Assembly (NCBI RefSeq): GCF_000213175.1
Contig: NW_009799104.1
Span: 2,601,220-2,665,219, forward strand
Direction: 5' to 3'
From: Neurospora tetrasperma FGSC 2508
Lineage: Eukaryota > Ascomycota > Sordariomycetes > Sordariales > Sordariaceae
Length of the DNA stretch: 64,000 bases
The position numbers were made by a program, and so were the translations under genes. Positions 12,425 through 23,068 of the stretch are shown here, in pieces (the first letter of the stretch is position 1; every line of letters starts with the position of its first letter). The notes beneath the pieces are model-generated. The model searched no databases and was not told the DNA's origin. It was given only the letters and a program-made list of their open reading frames with translations.

Positions 12425-12725
12425 TATAATATTACAAAGCGTTTATAAAACTCTATAAACCTTAAGAATATTTAAATATTATAAACGTTTATTAGGTCTT
12501 TTTAATTTACAATTATTATAATTCTTTTTAGGTCTATTGAAATGCCCTCCGGCAAAATAATATAGTTTAAGAATAATATTTTCTTTATATAAATTTTATA
12601 TGTATTTAAATTTATATAGAGGTCTCGATTTTGTAATTATTAAAGGACTTTTTTAATATAATTATTATAATCTTCTTTATTCTTATTATAAATTAAAATA
12701 TCATTAAAATAAGCAATATATATAG
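12425..12725 (-). pseudogene. Reverse-transcriptase remnant of the left Gypsy element
   Basis: The minus strand reads AYFNDILIYNKNKE at about 12673-12722. This matches the Gypsy catalytic box Y-x-D-D-I-L-I-Y with the first Asp changed to Asn by a G-to-A transition. About 200 bp further on it reads FLRFIEFYKRFV, the 'FLGF.NFYRRF' segment between RT and RNase H in this family. The frame is otherwise broken and the catalytic pair is lost, so the enzyme is dead. Confidence 0.8.
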
Positions 12726-15539
12726 TATTAATTAATTCTACTAATATATCATTAATATATATTTAAAATATCGTTAGTATATTTGCTAATTTTATTAGTA
12801 TAATTAAGAATTTATACTATTTATATTTTATATAGAACGCTATCTTCTCTTTATCTCTTTCCCAAATTCGAATCCTATAGTATATATCCTTTAGATCCAA
12901 TTTTATAAAGATCTTCGTTGATAGTAATTGGTTTAGGATTTTTTAAATAAGGAGTAGCGCTGTCCGATTCTTCTTTATTACTTTATTAAATACTTCGAAA
13001 TTAATATAGAGCTTTAACTTTCTGCCTTTTTTTAGAATAAAAATGATAGGGGCGTTTATTGGGTTGATAGAGGGTTGAACTTACCCTTTTTAGAGCGCTT
13101 CGGATAATTATTTTCGTAATATTTTTAATTTTTTAATATTAAATATATAAATTAGCCCCTAAGGCGCGGATTTTCTCTTAATTAAATTAATGTAATATTT
13201 TAAATAATTATATTAAAGTAAGGGTATTGCCGAGGCTTTAGAAATTGATTAGAATTCTTTATACTTTAGTGGAATAGTTAGTTTAAGAATAATAAATTCG
13301 TTCCCTAACTCTTCTAGTAATTCCAGAAACTTTAGTAGTATTAATTCTAATAGAAGTATTAGTAGTAAATGAATACTATTAAGCGCGACTTAGAAGACCT
13401 TTAATAGGGGGGTAAGGGCTTATAGGGTATTGGATAACTTTAAAATAATAGGTAGGGTTACGAATTCTATCGCTAAGGAAAAAGGGATTCTATATAGGAT
13501 ATTTGTATACGTAGGAGGGCGAAAACCCTCTTTTAATTTTGCTATTTCCCTAAGGTTTAATATAAGAATTAAATCTTACTTCGGCTCTATCAAAATAGTT
13601 ATACCGTTGTATATTTCCTTCGCTAGCGTTATATTTAATTTTAGATTGCCGGTTTCGATATAAAATTAGAATATTCGCTACCGCTAATCGATATTTAAGT
13701 TCTATTTATAAAGTTAAGAGTAACCGAAAATAATTTCTACGGCCGGGAATTTAATAACGGTAAATATAATTTATTTTATTTATTTAGTATTATAAGAATT
13801 ATATATTTTAATTAAAGAGGTAATCGTACTATATATAGGAATAAATTGAAGGGAGAAGTTAATAAAATAATAGGGTATAGAATTAATTTTCGCGTTCGAT
13901 TGGAATAAATATTTATTAATTAAATTTAGTTCTACGTTCGAATTTATTAACTTTCGAATATTCTACTAATTTTTATAAATCTTTATGAATAATAGTATTT
14001 TTAAATACAATTGCGATTTACCTATATTATTCTAAATTAATATAGCCGTTACTTTAATTATAATTAGTATAGTATTTATACAATATAATAGGGCGCTTAT
14101 AGGAATAGGATAGTTTTATTACCGGTAGTTAACTTTATTATAATTAAAGTAAATTCGGTTTTAGTAGGTTAATATAAAATAATTAATTATATTATATTCG
14201 TAGTAGGTATTTAGCACTTTCAGTTAGGTATAACGATTATATGTATAATTCTTTTAATTATAGAGGGGGGTAAATAAGATTAGGATTTATTGGAAAAGCC
14301 GGGAAGGGATAACGGAATAAATTGGGGGGGATTAGTACTATAAAACGAAGGAGGGAAAATATTTAATAAGGAGGTAGGGGTAAATTAAAATAAAGAAATT
14401 AGTTAAGTATACTTTAAAAATATTTAATTCTAATAATATAATATAAATGGTTTAATACTTTTTAAGCCCTTTAACCGTTTTACGTATATTATTACGTTGC
14501 TTATTATATTAATATTAACCGTCGAAAGGATGCTTTATTTAAATAGGGGATATAATTAATTAACTTATATAATAACCCAAATATATTTTAATTAATTGTA
14601 GGAAAGGTTGAATTTTTTAAAATAATAATAATTATAAAAATTATAGACTATTTCGTAGGCGCTTTACTATATATATTTAAATTTATTAAAAGCGGACTAT
14701 TTAATCGTTTAGGTATTATTATTATATTCTATTTCTAAGAAGGTACAAAGGTTATTTTAAGTTAGTATATTGTAAATAGTATTATAACCGGACTTAGTCC
14801 GAAGGGCTAATATATATTTAATTTAAATGTTCTTAGGGTTATATTTAATATAATAAATAGTAAATAAAAATAAAATATAGGAATATTCGTAAAAATACGT
14901 ATTAATATTATAAAAGTAATTTTAGAATTGAAAGAAACTTTCGCCTATAAATTTAATAATATTATATTTAGAATAATATTCGGTATAGGTAGGTAAAATT
15001 ATAAGCGATAGGAAAATAATTATAATAATTATTGTAGGAGAAGAGGTAATAGAGGAAAGTATAATAGAAATATAGATTTAATTATAGAAGAAATAATTTT
15101 AATAATAAAAATTAGTAGGGATAGGGGGGTAATTATTAATAATAATTTATTTAGAGAGGTTTACGAAGTTGAATTAATCTTACTAAAATATTTATAATAG
15201 AAGGTAATTTAAAAGGAATTTAATAGTAACGAATTAAAATTCAAATAATTCTTACTTATATATAAATTTATTAATTTCGATAGGTTGGGGGTACTAGTAG
15301 GGAGCTTAGGGTGGTGTAGGAGGGTAATTTTTATTACTATTTTTTTAATAAACTCTATAGTAGGTTAGTATTATTATAATAAAGGTAGAAGAGGTTATAC
15401 AGTTTTAATAATAGTAATTAAAGGGGTAGTAGTATAAGAGGGGCGAGGGGTTATTTTAATAATTTAGGAAATAGACCGATTACTATATATATTTATTTTA
15501 ACGGTATTAACTTAATTTTTAGAAGAAGAGCTATTAATT

Positions 15540-15993
15540 TATTAAGACGTAAAGGAAAGGTAGGTTAAAGTAATTATAATTGCGGCTATATATAGAGGAT
15601 ATTAAGTTAGGAATTAATTTAAAAATATATTAATAGTTACTGATTATATTGAAGAACGCCTATTCGGACTACTTTTATATTCGTACAAATTCTACTCCAA
15701 TATAATTAATAGTTATAGAACTCCCAATTAGCGTACTACTATAATATAGCGCCGGAGTATCCCCCTTATAACCCTATTTTATTGAATATTTTAGTGCTCC
15801 CGAATTCGAGGTTAGTAAGGTGAAAGGAAGTATCGGTTGTCCTAATACTCTTAGGTAAGAGTCTAGTAAGATAATAGAGAGCGTTAGTATTATAGCGTTG
15901 TAATATTCTATCCCCGGTAATCCCGAATCTCCTTCCGTGCTTATGCCGGCCGGTTCCCGGTGCCCGAGGCGGTAGTCCTTTAGTATCCTAATA
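15540..15993 (-). repeat. 5' LTR of the left Gypsy element
   Basis: 454 bp, direct partner of 7539-7992. It keeps GC-rich patches such as GGTGCCCGAGGCGGTAGT near 15958-15976, and is followed at once by the target duplication TATTA. Confidence 0.88.
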
Positions 15994-15998
15994 TATTA

Positions 15999-17642
15999 TA
16001 TATATATAAAACTTTATATATATAATCAAAGGCTATAGATTTAATATTGACAAGATAATAGAGTTGTTTTATTGTATTGTTAGTTTTTAATAATTTAATT
16101 TGTCTCTACTTCCTAAGCTAACTCTCTAAGATTGGATTGCCTAAGGATTGTATTATATAGTATCTATTAATAATAAAGATATATTATACTATTTTATTAA
16201 TATAATTATTACCTATTTATTAAATTAGGGGTTATTTACGGGTTTAGACCAACATTATATAAAACTTAATTAAATTAGATTCATTTATTATATTATTTAC
16301 CGACGTAGTAATATAATTTTGATTGTTCGTATAGAATATAGTAAAACTATTATCTTTGAAATAGTATTTATTATTTTAATTAATTAAATTACTATTTAGA
16401 TTATACTACTTAGTCGATTGAATAAAGAATAGTAGGATACTATTATTAAATTTCCTAATACCCAACCTATTTCAATTAATTAATCTATTATAAAGGTGAG
16501 AACCTATATATTTTTAGTCTAAATCTAATAGAGGGGGCTATATTCTCCCCACTATTAAATTTAAATAGATATATGCTAATTATATATTAGTACTCTTACT
16601 TCTAATTAGATTTAGAGTTTAAAACTTATATGTATATTCTCCTTAGTCCAGAATAGGCTATATACGTAAAGTTTATAGATTCATTACGCATGGTTTTATT
16701 CAATTAATATATTACATTTATTACTATAGACGAAATATATATTATATTCCAATAGCGCACCTTTTAAACGCAATTTATAAAAATTTATACTATTAAAATT
16801 ATTATCCTATTTAATAATCCTTAGTTTGGGTATATAATTACCCTTATATATAAAGTATAATTATATATATATATAAATATAGCGGTTTCCGCTTAGAGGG
16901 TTACAGATTAGGCAAACTCTCTATTATCTATACTTCTATCGACCGATCCAATATTGTAATAGTATTTTAGCTAATTCTATTAAGTGTATTTAAAGATTCC
17001 CGGCGGTTTAAATTTATCTTCGGTATAATAATATTTAGTAACCCCTAACTTAAGATTTATTATATTCTAAAAACTATTATTTATATTAATAGTAAACTAT
17101 AACTTTTCTTTATTCGGTTATATCTCTTATAGTATTTTATAGCCTCCGGCTATAAACCCTCTTATATTATAAAAGTAATTTGTAAATATAATATTAATAC
17201 CCGTCCTACAGATTAGAAGGCTATATATAAGGATTTTAAGCGGCCTAATTCTACATACTAAATAATACTTATTATTATTTCGCTCGGTATAGGTATAAAT
17301 ATTCCGGATATATAGTATATAGTATAATACGGCGCGGTTAAGTTAGATAACGTTGCGGACTTAATTTAGCGCTTTGGACGCGCCGTCTATACGGATCTAA
17401 TTGCGTACAGTATAGAGATTTATTTTGTCCCTTATTATTAATTCAACTATTTTAGCCAATTATAAAAATCTACTACAGAGAAGATTATTATATATTCTAG
17501 TAATAATAAGTTATACTACTATCCTACTATTCTAGTACTTAAAGTTTAATATATACCGCCTCCTCCGTTTATTAATATTATTTTATAGTATATTACTTTA
17601 AATTTTATTTTAACTAAAGAGTTAGTTTAATTACTTAATTCA
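15999..17642. other. AT-rich RIP-mutated spacer
   Basis: No gene or delimitable element was found. It contains short TA microsatellite tracts (about 16000-16023 and 16861-16878) and a patch of CG-containing sequence at about 17325-17410, a likely relic of older repeat DNA. Confidence 0.5.
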
Positions 17643-18428
17643 ATAATAATAATATTCTTTTACCCTAACTATATAACTATAGCGCCTTATTAGTATAGGG
17701 TCCTTCTCCAATTCTCTAGATGGGAAAACCGATGGCGTTAAACGCTGCCGGGTAAAAACCCCTAACTTTATTTCGGTTGTAGTTTACCTATACTGCTCCT
17801 ACTTTACTTATAGCTATAATAATTCTTACCCACCGCTATAGAGAATTAATTTCGTTTCTTCCTTCGCTATATTATTCTAATACTAGAATAATAAGAATAA
17901 TAGAAATATAGTTACGGATATCGCCTTCCTTCGCTACTTTTCTATTTTAATTTTTACTACCCCTTCTTCCGCTTTCCTCCTACTTTTCTATCCTATCTCC
18001 CCGTTTACATCCCTACCCCTCCGCTTTATTACTTTCGTTTATATTTATTTCTACCCTATCCCTTTACTTCCTATTCCTCAATTCTACCCCTATTTATAAT
18101 AGTATAAAGGCTTACCCTTCTATTTATATAATCCTCCTTATAATACCCCTTCCTAAATTCCTTCTTCCTTCTCTCTATTATAATATTATTTAAAATAGCC
18201 TCCTTCAGTTATAATTATCCTAGCCCAATCAACTTTACTTCTAATCTGGAAGTCTCTTGCCTTAAAGTATTTTTAAATTCTACATCCTCCCTTAATTTTA
18301 TAGCCCCAGCTTACCTAGAATTTACAATATTCTCTTATATACTTTCTAGTAATATAAATTTTAGGATCCCTCCGAACCGGTATATTTATTTCTTTTATTA
18401 TTCTTAACTTTTATATTAACCTATCTAA

Positions 18429-20733
18429 TTCCCGGAACCTACAACTATTGATAGAGAGGAGTGGTTGGAGGATGCAACGAATAGAGAGTAGGTATTACGC
18501 TATAACTACTAGTTAGCAGCGGCGGTAGCCAAATTAGGTCGACGGTACGAATTTACTATTACTGACCTTACCCTTAAATTTAGCGGCGAAGTTATTTAAC
18601 AATATATAGTTAATACGAAGAAAGAAAAAAAAAAGAGGAGAACTCGAATATCGGAGGAAGATAACGACGAACTATACCTACTAATTAAAGTGAAGAGCTC
18701 CTTCCTAATCTAAGTTAGAACGGAAGTTATAGGACTCCGGGCCTTTCTCTTCCGGACGCCCGTTTATACTTACGGACTAAAAAAAGAGACCTTCGCCTAT
18801 ATTATCTTAAAATACCTTAATACAGAAGGCTTCTTCTAATTAGATACCAAAAATTGGCTACTAACGAAAAAAGAGCTCCAAAATCACTCAAATAACAAAA
18901 TTAAAACTAAGAGAATTCTATTATAGGTATTAAAGTTAGGAAGGTTAAAGGAGTACTGTCTAATAATTAAATTAGTTGGGGAGTAATATAAGGAAATTAT
19001 AAAATACTTTTAGTATAAAAATAAATTACGAATAATATTGGAATAGAAGGACGAAGGACGGGGAGGAGACGATTATATTAATTATGAATATTATTTAAAT
19101 TATAATTATAATAAAAACTAGAGTATTGTTTAATTAATACTTAGTTACATTTAAAAGGTTCTTTAAATAGTACTATTATACGAATTTGATTTATAATAAC
19201 CTTATAGTATTATTAAACCTAATTTTTGTTTATAATAGGGCGGCCAGGGGTATTAAGGGTTATAGGGCTACTAGGGGTAGTACTACTACTATTAGAACCG
19301 GAGATTGTACGGGTAGGAGTAATAGTACTATTATTATTAAATATAATACGTACGGGGGTAATTGCGCTACCGTTAAATTAAAAATAATATAAACCGGGTT
19401 TATTATACTACTATTAAAACCGGAAAGAGTACAACTATAGAGAATATCCCTTGTAAATATTTTATAGTAGCCCTTTTATTAAAAGGTAATAGCATTATAG
19501 TATAGAGTATGGGGAAAAATACTAAGGTTATTAGGGAAATTATTATATTTTAAATGTTTATATATATATTTAGTAAAGTAATTAGTAGTATAAACGAAGG
19601 CGTCCACTTTCTAATAATATCCGGCCGGACTATTTAATATTATAATAATAATTATTAATTAAATAGTATTACGGGCGCTATAAGGGCCGGCGGGGATATT
19701 TAATATATATTAATTAGTAATAAAAATACAAATTATATTTTAGAAGTTAGTAATTAAGAATAGAAGTTAGTTAGGGAAGGAAAATAAGGAGAAAGGGAGA
19801 ATACTAGACCTATTAGAGGACGAAATAAAGTAAATTTTGCTAGCGATAATCTTATAAAAGTCGTTGGGAGCAGCGGGCTTCCAATTAATTTTCGGGACTA
19901 TAGTAAAATTTAAAATATGATAAAGATAAGGGATTTTATAAATAATATTAGACGGATTAGTATAAGAATTAAGGATAATAGGAGGGACGGTTATATTAGT
20001 TTAAAGGAGTTATAAAGTCCGGATTGATACGAAGGATATAGGAAAATATTGTAAGCTCTAAGTAAATCGGAGCTATAAAATTAAGCAAAACTATAAAGTT
20101 TAAAAATACTTTAAACGAGGAGACTTTAGGGTTAGAAATAAAGTCGATTAAATTAGGATAGTTATAATTAGAGGAAGCTATTTTGGAAAATATTATTATA
20201 AGAAAGAAAAAAAGTAGGAGGGAATTAGAAAGGGATATTATAGGGAAGATTATATAAATAGAGGGGAGGGCTTTTATATTATTATAAATAGTAGTAGAAT
20301 TAAGGGTTAGAAAGTAAAGGGACGGAGTAGAGGTAAATATAAATAGGAGTGACGAGGCGGAGGGGTAAGGACGTAAATAGGAAAATTGAATAGAGAAGCG
20401 GAAGGAAAGCGGAGAAAGGAGTAATAAAAGTTAAAATAGAAAAATAGCGAAGGAAGGCGACGTCCCTAATTATATTCTTATTATCCTTATTATTCTAGTA
20501 TTAGAATAATATAGCGAAGGAAGAAACGAAATTAGTTCGCTATAACGGTAGGTAAGAATTATTATAACTATAAGTAAAGTAGGAGCAGTATAGGTAAACT
20601 ACAACCGAAATAAAGTTAGGGGTTTTTACCCGGCAGCGTTTAACGCCATCGGTTTTCCCCTCTAGAGAATTAGAGAAGCACCCTATGTTAATGAAGTACT
20701 ATAGTTATATAGTTAGGGTAAAAGAATATTATT
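18429..20733 (+). mobile_element. LINE-like element copy 2, inserted in copy 1
   Basis: The 14-mer ATTAACCTATCTAA flanks this 2305-bp segment at 18415-18428 and 20734-20747. It is a direct duplication split out of copy 1. The segment is the reverse complement of copy 1 in content, ends in GAATATTATT before the right flank, and extends further at its 5' side. A long variable-type target duplication plus a simple-repeat tail suggests target-primed insertion. It is heavily mutated by C-to-T and G-to-A changes. The pair makes an interrupted inverted repeat with arms of about 0.8 kb. Confidence 0.65.
18433..18905 (+). pseudogene. Coding remnant of the LINE-like element
   Basis: From about 18439 one plus-strand frame reads coherently for some 155 codons (PTTIDREEWLEDATNRE..., later KETFAYIILKYLNTEGFF). 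It is broken only by TAG/TAA codons where CAG/CAA (Gln) would be the unmutated form. The product is rich in Lys/Arg/Glu with a KKEKKKRRTR basic run. I do not recognise the family. Homologous sequence of the second copy starts only at about 18870, so this part is present once. Confidence 0.5.
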
Positions 20734-21917
20734 ATTAACCTATCTAACACTATTTATAAAATCCTTTACTTTTATTATATTTTAAATTTTATTATAGTCC
20801 TAAATTCTAATTAGAGATCCAATAGCTACAAAGCTTTTTGTAGGATTATTACTAATAGAACTTATTTTATCTAAGCTTCCTATAAATCCTATTATTTTCT
20901 TTTTCTTATTTTTCTTTTTTAATTAATATATACTCCTAATTACCAACCCCTAAACTACAACCTATAATTATATTACTAAGAAATAGATATTGGACGTTCT
21001 AATCGGCGTCTATAATATATATAATACTATTTAGTGCATAGCTATTGCTATAATAATAAATAATTCGGCTGGATTTCGTTGAAAGCTAATAAATTTCGTT
21101 TATACTACCTAATATTTTTCCAAATATATATACGTTCGCTTAATATAAAATAACCTTTTATATAATATTATTAGTCTTCTTCGTATTCTATACTATAATA
21201 CCATTACTTTATAGTAGAAAGGATACTATATACTATATATAAGGAATATCCTCTACGGTTGTACTCCCTCCGGCTTTAATATTAATAGTATAATAAATTT
21301 AACTTATATTATTTTTATTTCTAGTAGTAGTATAATTACTCCTACGCGTATTATATCCGGTCTTAATAATAGTAGTATAGCTATTTCTATTCGTACGGTC
21401 TCCGGCTCCAATAGTAATTGTATTACCCTTAGTAGCCTTATAGTTATTAATACCCTTGGCTGCCCTATTTTAAACGATAATTGGGTTCAATAATATTAAA
21501 ATATTATTATAAATTAGATTTGTATAATAGAATTTTTCAAGGGACTTTTGAAGTGTAATTAAGCGTTAAATAGATAGTATTCCGGTTTCTATTATAATTG
21601 TAATTTATATAGTACTTATAATTAGTATAATTGTTTCCTTCCTATTCTTTATTCCTTTATTTTAGTATTATTAATAATTCATTCCCTTCTTAGAAGTACT
21701 TTATAATTTCCTTATATTACTCCTTCTCTAATTTGATTACTAAATAGTATTCCTTTAATTTACTTAATTTTAATACTCATAATAGAATCCTTTCGGCTTT
21801 AATCTTATTATTTAAGTAATTTTAGAATTCTTCTTTCATTAATAGCTCGCTTATATACACTAGAGTGTACAAATAGCCCAAAAATATTACAAAAGGTTTA
21901 GAAGTTAGAAAATTTAA

Positions 21918-22432
21918 GAGCGTATTTAAATACTCTAAAATTGCTGAAAAATTGGGACTTTGAAATAGTTGTCTCCACTTTTAACTTTAAGCCAATTAAA
22001 TACTATAGGTTACTCTAAAACTTGTCTTTTTCATTCAGAACCCAAAAGGCTCCTAAAATGACACTTTAGATTAGAAATTCTGTATATCTTTTGCAATATG
22101 TAACAACCCTTATTACAACCTCTACCTTCAATCAATTACAACAACCACTACACCTTTATTTAAAGAAAAAAAAGATAAAAAGGTGGTAGAAGAATATGGT
22201 AAGGAAGGTATATAAGAAAGTTATACTAATTGTAAATAAATAAATACAAAATTTTGAGAGTATAGAGTACTAAACGGCGCTCTGAAATGCTGTTCTGAAC
22301 AGGAATTGGGTGAACCCTTGAATTTTGGTATTTGCTACCAAAATCCAGTTCAGGAGGGTCTGTGCAGTTCCTCTGAAAAGCCAGTTCAGAATAACGTTTC
22401 AGAGCCCCATTTCAGAGTATCCAAACACGCCC
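21918..22432. mobile_element. 515-bp Harbinger-like MITE
   Basis: The right end reads, in reverse complement, GGGCGTGTTTGGATACTCTG. The left end GAGCGTATTTAAATACTCT is the same sequence with G-to-A changes. TAA flanks both ends (21915-21917, 22433-22435), the 3-bp target type of PIF/Harbinger elements. The right half holds a second inverted repeat (about 22278-22300 against 22384-22408: GCTCTGAAA...GTTCTGAAC). No transposase is encoded. Confidence 0.7.
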
Positions 22433-22463
22433 TAAGTAATAACGCGATCAATAACAGTCAACA

Positions 22464-22855
22464 CTCCTTCGGTAAGGATCGAACTTACAATCTAACCCTA
22501 GTATATTAGTTAGTTTGGTACAAAAAACGCCCATCTCCACTTAAGAGCCCCTGAAAGTAAGGAAGTATTCTATTTTCAAACAGATAGGTACTAAAAGGTG
22601 ACTACCCTTCTATATTTTCCAAGTTTAGAGGTCTTCAAGGAGACGGATGGAGGTATAAAAAGAGGCTTTTATAGCGTATTAGAACCTAGTCATTGTTGGT
22701 CGCTCCAAACGAAAACTCTAAGGAAGCTAATAAGAGCTCTATATCTCCCCTGTTCAACCTATGGCCAAAGCACCAAACTAATAAACATACCAGTGCTATA
22801 TTGTACAGCCTCCAGATTAACAGTCTGACGCGCTAGCCAATTGCGCCACGAAGGA
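22464..22855 (-). pseudogene. tRNA-Asn(GTT) gene split by an insertion
   Basis: The minus strand from 22855 reads the acceptor 5' strand TCCTTCG, TG, a D-arm GCGC/GCGC with GG in the loop, and an anticodon stem-loop TCAGA-CTGTTAA-TCTGG with anticodon GTT at 22821-22819. It then breaks in the variable loop. The missing part lies 310 bp away: T-arm GTAAG-TTCGATC-CTTAC (22488-22472), then CGAAGGA (22471-22465), which pairs 7/7 with the acceptor 5' strand, then discriminator G. A-box and B-box sequences are intact but separated. An 8-bp near-duplication (TACAATCT 22486-22493, TACAGCCT 22804-22811) flanks the insert. No T-run terminator follows. The tRNA cannot fold as transcribed. Confidence 0.85.
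22494..22803. mobile_element. 310-bp MITE-like insertion inside the tRNA-Asn gene
   Basis: Sub-terminal inverted repeats of about 25 nt are visible: CTAGTATATTAGTTAGTTTG on the left and, in reverse complement, CTGGTATGTTTATTAGTTTG on the right. The flanks form an imperfect 8-bp direct repeat differing only by two transitions. An 8-bp duplication would suit a hAT-type element. The right arm has a few extra bases outside the alignment, so exact ends are uncertain. No coding frame. Confidence 0.65.
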
Positions 22856-22867
22856 TTTCCGATGACA

Positions 22868-23068
22868 TGCATGTTTATTATTGCATCTAGGAATTCCCAT
22901 ATAATACTAATGTTCCCTTTCGACCAGCTACAAGTAAGTCCCTTCCAAGGAAAAGACAGACAAGGACAGGATCCAAAAAGTACACTGCTAACCGCAACTT
23001 GTAGGATAATCAAGATGCCCACGATACGCTGCGTTGAGCATCTAGCTCTAAAATTGCGCACTCGCATG
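22868..23068. other. Spacer between tRNA pseudogene and MFS pseudogene
   Basis: Ordinary composition, no recognisable gene; presumably the 3' flank of the former transporter gene. Confidence 0.4.

Larger units (their letters stand above)
7539..15993 (-). mobile_element. Dead Gypsy-type LTR retrotransposon, complete with LTRs and target duplication
   Basis: Two direct 454-bp LTRs (7539-7992 and 15540-15993) bound an 8455-bp element. The LTR ends are TGTTAGGA and TCCTAATA (from TCCTAACA). The 5-bp flanks TATTA at 7534-7538 and 15994-15998 are identical, so both ends are intact. Reverse-transcriptase remnants read on the minus strand near 12.4-12.7 kb, so the 5' end is at the right. The interior is riddled with stops and strongly AT-rich. 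LTR differences are nearly all C/T and G/A, the right copy keeping more G+C. Short frames inside (8355-8795, 9803-10096) are composition artefacts. Confidence 0.9.
17643..21880 (-). mobile_element. LINE-like element copy 1, interrupted by an inverted copy of itself
   Basis: The sequence 17643-18428 plus 20748 to about 21880 forms one minus-strand copy. Each part is the inverted partner of the plus-strand copy at 18429-20733. 17643-18428 pairs with about 19950-20733. 20748-20840 pairs with about 19880-19965. About 21020-21870 pairs with 18870-19660. The left end, read on the minus strand, carries an (ATT)n tail, as in many non-LTR elements; the other end seems 5'-truncated. The family is not recognised, and no reverse-transcriptase motif was found, so 'LINE-like' rests on tail and target duplication only. 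Confidence 0.6.
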
